DNA of 64,000 nt from positions 3,217,110-3,281,109 of the forward strand of contig JACEVL010000062.1 of NCBI GenBank assembly GCA_020284085.1. Direction: 5' to 3'. The position numbers and the translations under genes are program-made. Positions 26,258 through 35,300 of this stretch are shown here, piece by piece; within the stretch, counting starts at the first letter, position 1; each line of letters begins with the position of its first letter. This DNA is from Aporrectodea caliginosa (lineage: Eukaryota > Annelida > Clitellata > Crassiclitellata > Lumbricidae). The notes beneath the pieces are model-generated. The model had not been told where the DNA came from. It searched no databases and saw only the letters and a list, made by a program, of their open reading frames with translations.

Positions 26258-27926
26258 GTTCATAGTCTTTCTCTTTCAGATTGCCAAATGTCGCAATTTC
26301 TGCTTCTGCTCCAGATACCAATACTTCCCCAAATGAAGGTATTCCCACCATATTGATCTGTTTGCATTTTCATTTTACTGACAAACTGCTCAGCCATGTG
26401 AATGCCTGGGTGAATCAAGTAATAGTTTAGCACAATGGTTTTAAACAATCTGATTATTTCAAGCTAATTTGCAAGTTCATGGTTGACGAGACTGATTATT
26501 TAACTACCAAGAGGGAATTGGTTAGACCAATTAAGCTGATTCCTAAGTTGACAACGTAGCTGATTACTTAACTATTGTGTCGATACAGCATCAAATTAAG
26601 AGTTGCAAGTCACTAGCTCCAAAATGTCTGTGAAGGTGGAGCCAATGATGACGTAGCCCACTACTCAGGTTAAGTCATTAAATACCTGTCAGCAACATTT
26701 GCTGTGCTAGAAGTTGACAAAAATGGGGTAAGAATTTACCTTGTTTGAGATATTGTAAGGTGAAAAATTTAGTCCTGTTTTTCTCAATCAACCAACCAAT
26801 TTATATTGTGCCCCGTCAAGATCCCTACTCATAGGCGCTGCCAATCCAGGCCAAGCGGAAAAAACAGTCTTCAACAGTAACTGTTGGTGTAACTGAGAAC
26901 AGTTTGGGAGCTGTTGTAAAGCTAATGTTCCAGGTGGTTGGACAAACCATGGAGAAGGAATGACTGCACTGTCGCAGAGCAGACGAATGGGACTGCCAGG
27001 TCACCATTTCTACTGGATTCGTCTCTGGTTCTTGCTCCATTTCCGTCTCATTTTGCTCTTTTTTCTTGACTTCTCTGATCTTTATCAATTCCACACATTT
27101 TTCAGAATTTGTCACCTTAGTTTTCCGCTTTTGTGAACTTTAGTAACTTTCTCAGCAAATTATGTTGTGGTAATTGTCTACTTTACTAATTCTGTGGTCA
27201 GCCCTTTACCAAACCAGGTTGGGCCAACTCAATGGCATGGCCCTCTAAAGTCTAAACCAAAGAATGGGGCTTTGGATCCACATATGGTCAGCAATGAACA
27301 GCTTTAACCTTACAACATAATATCTACTGATCCACTTCCACCTACATGTATTTCTCTTCTCAGTACCCCATCTGCCAATCACTTAAATTGAAATTGCTGA
27401 TGTTTTTAATTTTCTACAGCATAGCACCTAATGTAATGTAAATATGAGTGTCTCAGTGCCACAGAAAAGCTGTATGAAAGCACTCATATCGAATATGCAT
27501 GAAAGAGTAAAAGTTGGTTTTCTCCTCAGTTCATTGTCCAGAATGGTTCCTCCGTGAAGACAATTTGAAGTTTGTGAAACTTGGGCTAAATGTGGTGACA
27601 TAAGGGGCTGAAAGGAGATGAAGTAAACTTCTCAGAACTTCTCAGAATACAAACATTGAAAATGCACAATCTTCAGTTTGGGAACAAACCATTTTGCAGT
27701 AGGGGGCAAGTTGGTGTAATTGCAATTTATTGGTTGACTGAAATTGACTACTGTGCTTTACACTGTCTCAGCTAAAGCCAACAATCATTTAAGCAGAATA
27801 TAAAAATTATATCAATTAAAGCATTGTATAAGGTGTACTGGATTAACAGTTGCCTTATGAGGAGTTTGTGTGTTTGCTTTAGGACTCAGGCATGTGGAAG
27901 AGGAGCCAGTGGAACCCACTGGGTAG
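14590..27926 (+). CDS. PPP1R36: PPP1R36, protein phosphatase 1 regulatory subunit 36 (16 exons seen)
   Basis: Exons: 14590-14654, 15492-15560, 16792-16916, 17537-17600, 17879-17977, 18991-19131, 20067-20109, 20521-20603, 21196-21245, 21975-22035, 22700-22729, 23142-23231, 23671-23760, 25368-25466, 26280-26338 and 27883-27926 (TAG). All have AG/GT borders and every phase joins, giving 404 codons with the stop. Similarity to vertebrate PPP1R36 is clear at YGVLILGIGMCDEHHMSCGK (exon 6), YSFCTFVVWIAFRR (exon 8) and VGIIGEPLDQFN (exon 14). Helical segments lie in exons 5-6. The family binds protein phosphatase 1 and is expressed in testis and ciliated tissue. The human protein is 422 aa, so only about 20 N-terminal residues are missing; the first exon should lie upstream of 14590 and was not found. 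The introns carry SINEs, hATs and an AAT microsatellite that ends just before the exon 15 acceptor. Confidence 0.92.
16189..16259. mobile_element. 71-bp palindromic TTAA mini-element, copy 1
   Basis: The ends are TTAACACTTTAA and TTAAAGTGTTAA, with an interior matching GACGAGCTGCATTGGTTT. TTAA at both ends suggests a piggyBac-related target duplication. A diverged reverse-complement copy is at 50671-50741. It lies in PPP1R36 intron 2. Confidence 0.65.
16276..16673 (+). mobile_element. dimeric tRNA-derived SINE
   Basis: Two tRNA-like heads stand in tandem. The first (16276-16410) has an A box like TGGCCGAGTGGG and a B box GGTTCGCTTCC. The second (about 16440-16673) has GTGGTTTAGGGG and a B box GGTTCGAATCC, followed by a LINE-like tail (GGGGCGCTATAACAAGTG) and (AATAC)n. 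ACTAACAA flanks the whole (16268-16275 and 16674-16681), so both parts were inserted in one event. The same pair in the same order is found inverted at about 36280-36678. Confidence 0.85.
18415..18795. repeat. dispersed repeat, copy 1 (paralog at 51240-51730)
   Basis: Extended similarity to 51240-51730 in the same orientation: shared words include GTTGTCAC.TTGGCC, AGACTGGCA.TGGCA, AAGGCACAAGTA and GGCTTAAAGCCA. Here the minus-strand frame is broken by stops, while the 51-kb copy keeps 148 open codons. The family is unknown to me. It lies in PPP1R36 intron 5. Confidence 0.65.
20770..20885. repeat. short tandem repeat of about 30 bp
   Basis: Repeats of words such as CCATATGGG, AATATGGGTCCTATATGGG and CTCCATGTGGG, in PPP1R36 intron 8. 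Few copies, imperfect. Confidence 0.6.
23330..23605 (-). mobile_element. dispersed LINE/SINE tail fragment
   Basis: Starts with the same box as at 12650 and 14181 (AACTTCTAAAGCG.CACTCGAAAGCC) and runs about 270 bp into unrecognised sequence. It lies in PPP1R36 intron 12. The family is not identified. Confidence 0.5.
24245..24490 (+). mobile_element. LINE-like 3' UTR tail, copy 2
   Basis: Near-identical to 13590-13805, including one unit of the 75-bp repeat, and ends GTGCTTCTGGAAATAAAAA. It lies in PPP1R36 intron 13. High identity between the two copies suggests recent activity of this family. Confidence 0.75.
24588..24632. other. perfect 18-bp-stem hairpin
   Basis: Bases 24588-24605 are exactly complementary to 24615-24632 around a 9-nt loop. 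Intronic. No flanking duplication seen. Confidence 0.8.
24733..25182. mobile_element. hAT MITE with CAGTGGTTCCCAA ends
   Basis: Inverted ends CAGTGGTTCCCAA and TTGGGAACCACTG, flanked on both sides by the 8-bp duplication GTTTAAGG (24725-24732, 25183-25190). The subterminal parts contain GGGCCAC/GTGGCCCGC motifs typical of Charlie-like hATs. A second hAT has inserted inside it (24823 on). In PPP1R36 intron 13. Confidence 0.9.
24823..25060. mobile_element. nested, 3'-truncated hAT (CAGTGGCGTAAC family)
   Basis: Starts CAGTGGCGTAACTAGGGG and follows the 42610-42909 element along most of its length, but the right terminus is missing. It interrupts the outer hAT, so it is younger and was then trimmed. 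Confidence 0.75.
26170..26255. repeat. (AAT)n microsatellite next to a splice acceptor
   Basis: About 86 bp of AAT, ending 24 bases before the start of PPP1R36 exon 15 at 26280. It lies where branch point and polypyrimidine signals are expected. A short CTTTCTCTTTCAG tract remains between repeat and exon. Confidence 0.95.
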
Positions 27927-27962
27927 TTGCAGTCCAGAAGATTCGGATGGAGGCGGTCGTAA

Positions 27963-27989
27963 ACAAGTGGTTGCCTTTCAACCACTTGT
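27963..27989. other. 11-bp-stem hairpin in the PPP1R36 3' UTR
   Basis: Bases 27963-27973 pair exactly with 27979-27989 around CCTTT, 37 bases after the stop codon. It might affect the mRNA or be chance. Confidence 0.5.
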
Positions 27990-28559
27990 CTCTGTTAAAT
28001 CCAACTTTAAAATTATAAAACAATTATATTACACAGTTTATCTCTTTGTTCACTGGCTAAAAAGCATGCTAAATTTGTAAAACTGATAGTAATAACAACA
28101 ACTGTAGCAACAAAACGATTGCAACATTAATAATAAATACAAAATACTTATTATTATTTTCATTATTATAACATTATGAATAATGGTAACAGAGATACTT
28201 AATGTAACTTGATGTATACAGCAATGGTTGGTCCAAATAAGTCAATGGACAGTGTTCCATAAGGATGGATTATAGGCTTACTTGCCTAGTAGCGTAACCA
28301 TGGGCTCACAGAGCCAGCAACTGTGGAAGGGTCGCTGCTCGAATATGGAGAGTTCAGTTCATAGCCTAATCAAATATGAAATCTTAACAATATTGCTCCA
28401 TTTCAGTAATATTATGGACCTGAAGTTTGAAGTTATGTCACTATTTATGTACCTGCTGCTGTGGTTCATGATGCTCACGATGATACCATAAATGTTATTT
28501 GAACGTATTTCGATCTTCATGATTGTCTTAAGTATGTAGACCTTCACGTTTTAATGCTA

Positions 28560-29705
28560 TTACTATTAATTATATAAACGCACAGAAATCTGTGTCATGT
28601 GTGTGTAGAGTGTAGACCTATGCGTCGTGTTACGCTTTTTCGCTCGAGTCCGTCCGTCCGTCCTCGGCAGACGGTTCCCGAGCGCCGCTGCACGTCTACC
28701 GTGTGGTAGACGTGCGGACGGACAGAAGCAGGGGAGAGAGAGGGGGGACTAAAGTCAATCACATATCAAGTAACGACGCATCTCTTGACATTTTCAAATT
28801 GTTCTTTAACCATCTTAGGACGGGCAAACATCGAGTTATTAATATAATAAATGACCTGTCATGATGACATTCAACATTACTGTTACACACCACATATGCT
28901 CGAGTCCCACACACCGCTAGATAGCGCTTCAGTCCCGCGTAGCGGGCGAAAACCAGACACCGCTAGAGGGCGCTCGAGTGACTAATCTCAAGATTGGGAT
29001 TGATTTGACCGACTTTCGATAGCCATTGTTTTTTTCGTCATTATACGAAATCATTATCAAAGGAATTATTTCCTTATTTGTATGGCTTTAATTGAGTTAT
29101 TCCCGTTTTGTAAATAGTTTCATGTAACTGAAACTGACAATTTGATCGCAATACTGGAATTGAATTGACCGACTTTCGATCGCCATTTAAGCTGTTTCTT
29201 TTGTTCATCATTAGGGCCTATATGAAAGCCTCATCGATGGATTTCTGCTAATTTAGCCTATATGACTTTTAGTGATTTATTCCACTTTTGTAAAGACGCA
29301 CTATGAAAAAAATAATTGCCGTGTGGCAAATAGTTTCATGAAAATAGGCCTATGGTTACCTGATCGATTCGGTAAATGGCAGCATTATTCTCAAAACTCG
29401 AATACATTCACCGTCTTAGGATGGGCAAACAGCTGCTAGACTATATAATATATATAATATAACAGAAATGTCATGAGGTGACGACGTCAACTTTTCTGTT
29501 ACGTTAATTACACTCATTTCCTTTCGGTAGGTGGTGCTGCTAAAATCCTATACGTTATGAATGACTAGAATCGCTTACCGTCGCGTAGATTAAGATTTGC
29601 GTGTTATGAAAGTACTGGTGCACGAGTCTTGCCGTGCTGTCCAACATGCAGGGTGATGATTTTTCAAATTCTTTTCAACAGTCTTAGGACGGGCAAACAT
29701 CTAGT
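28560..29705 (+). mobile_element. tandem Helentron-like non-autonomous Helitrons
   Basis: Three copies of a terminal motif, each a short hairpin around CTTAGGA followed by GGGCAAACA and a CTAGT-like end: about 28812-28837, 29409-29436 and 29679-29704. The last ends CATCTAGT. Each is followed or preceded by an AT-rich stretch and an ACAGAAAT...TGTCATGA element like a Helentron 5' region. There is no inverted terminal repeat and no obvious duplication, as expected for rolling-circle elements. No Rep/helicase frame. The family call rests on terminus architecture only. Confidence 0.45.
28690..28715. other. 11-bp-stem hairpin flanked by GGAC repeats
   Basis: Bases 28690-28700 pair with 28705-28715 (loop GTGT). 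Outside it, GTCCGTCCGTCC (left) and GGACGGAC (right) can extend the foldback. Within the Helentron-like cluster. Confidence 0.7.
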
Positions 29706-29759
29706 ATACTAGAAGAATCAGCATATTTATTGATGTCTTGTGTGACTGTCAGCAATTAA

Positions 29760-30512
29760 GATTAGTTGGGTGATGGATAGAGGAGCCTGAGGCAGATGAT
29801 GGTGGGTGATTGGCAATGATGGTGGAGCAACCGAAAAAGTGCGGAATTCAGGCGGAAGATCGATCCAGGGACGTGGTGCAGTGTTGGATAGGCTATTACT
29901 CGGTTGGAGAACTTGAGATGATTAGTGACCGGGGGTAAAAAAAAACCGAGACAGGAAGATGATAGGGTAGAGCGGGTTGGGTGGATAGTGAAGAATTCGC
30001 GAAGATTGGGCTGGGTGTATTGTAGGGAGCTGCAGTATGTAGATTAGTTATGGGAATGAAATGGATACGCTCTGGGATTTGTAGCCAGTGGAGTGATTTG
30101 AGGATGGGAGTGATACCATGCTGCTTGGGCGTTCTGGTGACAGCTCTGAGTAGTGAGTTTTGGCCCTTTGGATAAGCTGTAGAAGCTTGAGTTGTGTGGA
30201 TTCAAGGTCGAGGAAAAGGGAATTGCAGTAATCGAGCGTTGAGTGGACAACAGATCTCGAGGTAGCACTGTTAACTGTCGGACGTTGAATTAAAGGAGTG
30301 GAACTGTGTTGCAAAATCTCGTGATAGACCACGGAAGTCGAACCCACCCGAACATTCTTGAGCTGGGGCTGCGGAATCCTGATTAAGAGCCGCACGCTCC
30401 AAGCGTCAGAAGAAGAAACTGTTCGGAAGTCGGAACGACCCCGGTTCGCCATAATACCAGGGCCGCTAAGGGTGCTGCAGCACCCGCACCCGCAGTTATG
30501 AGGGGTCCGCAT
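29760..30512 (-). mobile_element. CR1-like LINE fragment, decayed
   Basis: The minus strand contains HSTLDYCNSLF and LKLLQLIQRA, corresponding to the R-x-D-Y-C-N-S-L ... L-Q-x-x-Q-N-A segment after the RT core. The rest is frame-broken, with a 154-codon remnant at 30048-30512. The 3' part (29760-30000) is non-coding LINE-like sequence. Confidence 0.65.
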
Positions 30513-31690
30513 TTTCGCAAGTGAAGAAATTTTTTATGTGCTTGTCATTAACTTACCGTTAAATCTAGCGAAAATGCTGCAACATAAATAAATACGAAGC
30601 AGGCCTGTCGACGGGAATCCGTTGGTCGGTTCCACGCGTGTGCGTGGGCCCGCCAGTGGTGGCTCTTCTAGCTTGCTGTGCATTGTTTTGCTAACTGATG
30701 TAATTATTCGTTCGTAATGACACAACCTCCTAAGGGTATACGCAGAGAGCGCCTCTGAGTAGATATCTTTAAGAGGCGCTATATAAATTCTCTGAATGAA
30801 TGAATGTTCATGCTATTAAAAGAGATTTTCAACGTTTTCAAGCCAAACAATGTCATACTGACGTCATTTCCGTTTCCGCCCATCTGAGTGTTGATGACGT
30901 CGTCGTCATTGTCTGTCTAGCCGTGCAGCTTTTGGCTTCATCTGACTGAATATTGCAGATTGCGATTTTCTTCGCGTGTTTACGATATTTTGGTTGATTG
31001 CTTTGCGGTGGTTTGCTTCGAGTCATCTGGCAAATGTCCGTCGTCTTCTCTTGAGATCCCAGTGGACACGTCGACGCTCGGTAAGGTCCGTTCTTCTCGT
31101 CGACTTCGACCGATGGAAGAAGACTGCAACGACGGAAGCTCGTCTTTGCCAGGATCAGGTAGGCCTATCATCTGTTTCTTCCGCTGAGGCCGGTTTCTTA
31201 TCAGATGACCCTGAGTCCCTGACCATGCCTGGTCCATGCTGAGGTCGAACTGTTGACCTCTGTGAAAACGGTCTTTCTACAGTTACAGATGCTGACGTCG
31301 AGAGCGACGCTCTAGCATATTTTACCCGTGATCGATCGACTCAGTCGATAAAATCAAGGTCGTTTTAAGGTCGTCGCAGGCCCTTAAACGAATATCAGAC
31401 ATAGACCACATAGTGCTTTGCATATATATGTCTTAATATCAGAAAAGACTTGTGTTGTGACATTAAAGATTGTATACCAATCATAATGGTCAGAAAATTG
31501 TCGATTTAGTTCAGAATGATATAATGCCTGGATGTAGGCTAAACAAGTTGCCTAAATGCAGTATGTGGGTCCACTTCAGAAAGATGCCCAGAGTTTTATC
31601 TGCAGCAGAGCCCGCACAGTGCCTGGGCATATTTTTATGAACACACTGCTTGGGTAGTAGGCCTACAGTTTTATGTTTGCTGAGGACGGA
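30513..31690. other. no gene recognised; CRE-like sites
   Basis: A LINE tail (AGGCGCTATATAAATTC then (GAAT)n) ends at about 30805 on the plus strand. A perfect CRE octamer-like TGACGTCA (about 30859-30866) and GATGACGTCGTCG (about 30893) follow. Overlapping open frames at 30960-31242 on both strands have no recognised family. This could be a promoter with a short first exon, but there is no proof. Confidence 0.35.
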
Positions 31691-31960
31691 TTAAGATAGA
31701 GCCTCAGTGTGTAGGCGTAATTCTAAAGGAAGGGCGCTCCAAATCACTGAACCTACCACAAAAAGGCTCGATTCTTCATAGTTGCAGTACGAGCGAACGA
31801 AACCAAGTGAACTTCCTTTTCCGTAAAGCAATGGGAACAACGTCCTTGGATACCCGAAGTCAGACAGAATTGCTCTCGGAGGTAAATTGGGCAAGGCCTT
31901 AGCTGGTGATGTCGTCATACCAGGGCAGCTACCCTGTACTCAATATGCTTGCGGATAGGG
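31691..31960 (-). mobile_element. LINE C-terminal fragment
   Basis: The minus strand reads SSLFVVGSVIWSALPLELR, the CR1-type motif with S-x-W-x-x-L-P. It is short, with no tail found nearby. Confidence 0.6.
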
Positions 31961-32164
31961 TGTCAGTGATAAATTGCAGGTAGTAGTTTCTACGACAAGA
32001 AAATAATTAAGACACTAAGGAAGTAAGTAGGTCGTGTCTGTGAAAATACGACGAATAAAATAACATCGGATTTCATCGTGCATCATGCTTAAGCAAGTAA
32101 GTCGTACCTTTGAAAATATCAAAATTAAATGATACCATATTCAAAATATTTTGGACTAAAATTT

Positions 32165-32240
32165 GGAGGAGCCACTGGGGGGGCCACAAACTCGGTTGCG
32201 GGGCATTTGCCCCCCTGGGGCCCCTGTAGAGCCGCCACTG
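32165..32240. mobile_element. hAT terminal fragment
   Basis: Ends CCTGTAGAGCCGCCACTG with a G/C-run interior (GGGGCATTTGCCCCCCTGG), like hAT right ends. The left end is degenerate or absent. No clear 8-bp duplication. Confidence 0.4.
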
Positions 32241-32321
32241 AAAAGCGTCTATAGCACAATAAATCAACAAGCACTTAAGCAAGCATCAAGGACAAAGAGC
32301 TAGTCAATATTTTTAATACTG

Positions 32322-35300
32322 AATGATGTCGCCTGTGAAGAGGCGCAGGATGACGTCGCCTGTGAAGAGGCGCTTGATCATATCGCCAGTGAAGAGGCGC
32401 TTGACCATGTCGCCTGGGAAGAGCGCTTGATCATTTCGCCTGTGAAGAGGCGCAGGATGACGTCGCCTGTGACGAGGCGCTTGATCATGTCGCCAGTGAA
32501 GAGGCGCTTGATCATGTCGCCTGCGAAGAGCGCTTGATCATTTCGCCTGTGAAGAGGCGTTGGATCATGTCGCCTGTGAAGAGGCGCTTGATCATGTCGC
32601 CTGTGAAGAGGCGCAGGATGACGTCGCCTGTGAAGAGGCGCTTGATCATGTCGCCTGTGAAGAGGCGCAGGATGACGTCGCCTGTGAAGAGGCGCTTGAT
32701 CATGTCGCCTGTGAAGAGGCGCTTGATCATGTCGCCTGTGAAGAGGCGCTTGATCATTTCGCCTGTGAAGAGGCATTGGATCATGTCGCCTGTGAAGAGG
32801 CGCTTGATCATGTCGCCTGTGAAGAGGCGCAGGATGACGTCGCCTGTGAAGAGGCGCTTGATCATGTCGCCTGTGAAGAGGCGCTTGATCATGTCGCCTG
32901 CGAAGAGCGCTTGATCATTTCGCCTGTGAAGAGGCGCTGGATCATGTCGCCTGTGAAGAGGCGCTTGATCATGTCGCCTGTGAAGAGGCGCAGGATGACG
33001 TCGCCTGTGAAGAGGCGCTTGATCATGTCGCCTGTGAAGAGGCGCTTGATCATGTCGCCTGTGAAGAGGCGCTTGATCATGTCGCCTGTGAAGAGGCGCT
33101 TGATCATGTCGCTTGATCATGTCGCCTGTGAAGAGGCGCTGGATGATGTCGCCTGTGTAGAGGCGTTCGTCGCCTGTGAAGAGGCGCTTGATCATGTCGC
33201 CTGTGAAGAGGCGCTTGATCATGTCGCCTGTGAAGAGGCGCTTGATCATGTCGCCTGTGAAGAGGCGCTTGATCATGTCGCCTGTGAAGAGGCGCTTGAT
33301 CATGTCGCCTGTGAAGAGGCGCTTGATCATGTCGCCTGTGAAGAGGCGCTTGATCATGTCGCCTGTGAAGAGGCGCTTGATCATGTCGCCTGTGAAGAGG
33401 CGCTTGATCATTTCGCCTGTGAAGAGGCGCTTGATCATGTCGCCTGTGAAGAGGCGCTTGATCATGTCGCCTGTGAAGAGGCGCTTGATCATGTCGCCTG
33501 TGAAGAGGCGCTTGATCATGTCGCCTGTGAAGAGGCGCTTGATCATGTCGCCTGTGAAGAGGCGCTTGATCATGTCGCCTGTGAAGAGGCGCTTGATCAT
33601 GTCGCCTGTGAAGAGGCGCTTGATCATGTCGCCTGTGAAGAGGCGCTTGATCATGTCGCCTGTGAAGAGGCGCTTGATCATGTCGCCTGTGAAGAGGCGC
33701 TTGATCATGTCGCCTGTGAAGAGGCGCTTGATCATGTCGCCTGTGAAGAGGCGCTTGATCATGTCGCCTGTGAAGAGGCGCTTGATCATGTCGCCTGTGA
33801 AGAGGCGCAGGATGACGTTGCCTGTGACCAGGCGCTTGATCATGTCGCCTGTGAAGAGGCGCTTGATCATATCGCCTGTGAAGAGGCGCAGGATGACGTC
33901 GCCTGTGAAGAGGCGCTTGATCATGTCGCCTGTGAAGAGGCACTTGATCATGTCGCATGTGTAGAGGCGCTTGATCATGTCGCCTGTGAAGAGGCGCTGG
34001 ATCATGTCGCCTGTGAAGAGGCGCTTGATCATGTCGCCTGTGAAGAAGCGCAGGATGATGTCGCCTGTGAAGAGGCGCTTGATCATGTCGCCTGTGAAGA
34101 GGCGCTTGATCATGTCGCCTGTGAAGAGGCGCTTGATCATGTCGCCTGTGAAGAGCGCTTGATCATGTCGCCTGTGAAGAGGCGCAGGATGACGTCGCCT
34201 GTGAAGAGGCGCTTGATCATGTCGCCTGTGAAGAGGCGCAGAATGACGTCGCCTGTGAAGAGACGCTTGTTCATGTCGCGTGTGAAGAGGCGCTTGATCA
34301 TGTCGCCTGTGAAGAGGCGCTTGATCATTTCGCCTGTGAAGAGGCGTTGGATCATGTCGCCTGTGAAGAGGCGCTTGATCATGTCGCTTTGAAGAGGCGC
34401 TTGATCATGTCGCCTGTGAAGAGGCGCAGGATGACGTCAACTGTGAAGAGGCGCTTTATCATGTTGCCTGTGAAGAGGCGCTTGATTATGTCGCCTGTGA
34501 AAAGGCGCTTGATCATGTCGCCAGTGAAGAGGCGTTTTATCATTTAGCCTGTGAAGAGGCGCTTGATCATGTCGCCTGTGAAGAGGCGCTTGACCATCTC
34601 GCCTGTGAGAAGTCGCTTGATCATGTAGCCTGTAGAGAGGCGTTAGATAAGGTCGCCTGTGAAGAGGCGCTTGATCATGTCGCCTGTGAAGAGGCGCTTG
34701 ATCATTTCGCTTGTGAAGATGCGCTTGATCATGTCGCCTGTGAAGAGGCGCTTGATCATGTCGCCTGTGAATAGGCGCTGGATGATGACGCCTGTGAAGA
34801 GGCGCAGGATAACGTCGCCTGTGAAGAGGCGCTTTATCATGTCACCTTTGAAGAGGCGCTTGATCATGTCGTCTGTGAAGAGGCGCAGGATGACGTCGCC
34901 TGTGAAGAGGCGCTTGATCATGTCGCCTGTGAAGAGGCGCTTGATCATGTCGCCTGTGAAGAGGCGCTTGATCATCTCGCCTGTGAGAAGGCGCTTGATC
35001 ATGTAGCCTGTGAAGAGGCGTTAGATAAGGTCGCCTGTGCAGATTCGCCTGATCATATCGCCTGTAAAGAGGCGCTTAATCATTTCGCTTGTGAAGAGGC
35101 GCCGGATAAGGTCGCCTGTGAAGAGGCGCTTGATCATCATGTCGCCTAAGAAGAGGCGCTTGATCATTTCGCTTGTGAAGATGCGCTTGAGCATGTCGCC
35201 TGTGAAGAGGCGCTTGATCATGTCGCCTGTGAATAGGCGCTGGATGATGTCGCCTGTGAAGAGGCGCAGGATAACGTCGCCTGTGAAGAGGCGCTTTATC

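Noticed and set aside
32512..34392. 542-codon (minus) and 610-codon (plus) open frames with EEALDHVAC-like or MIKRLFTGD-like repeats
   Set aside because: They follow from a 27-bp satellite whose length is a multiple of three. Frames are open on both strands at once, they end where the array mutates, and no splice or start context supports a gene.
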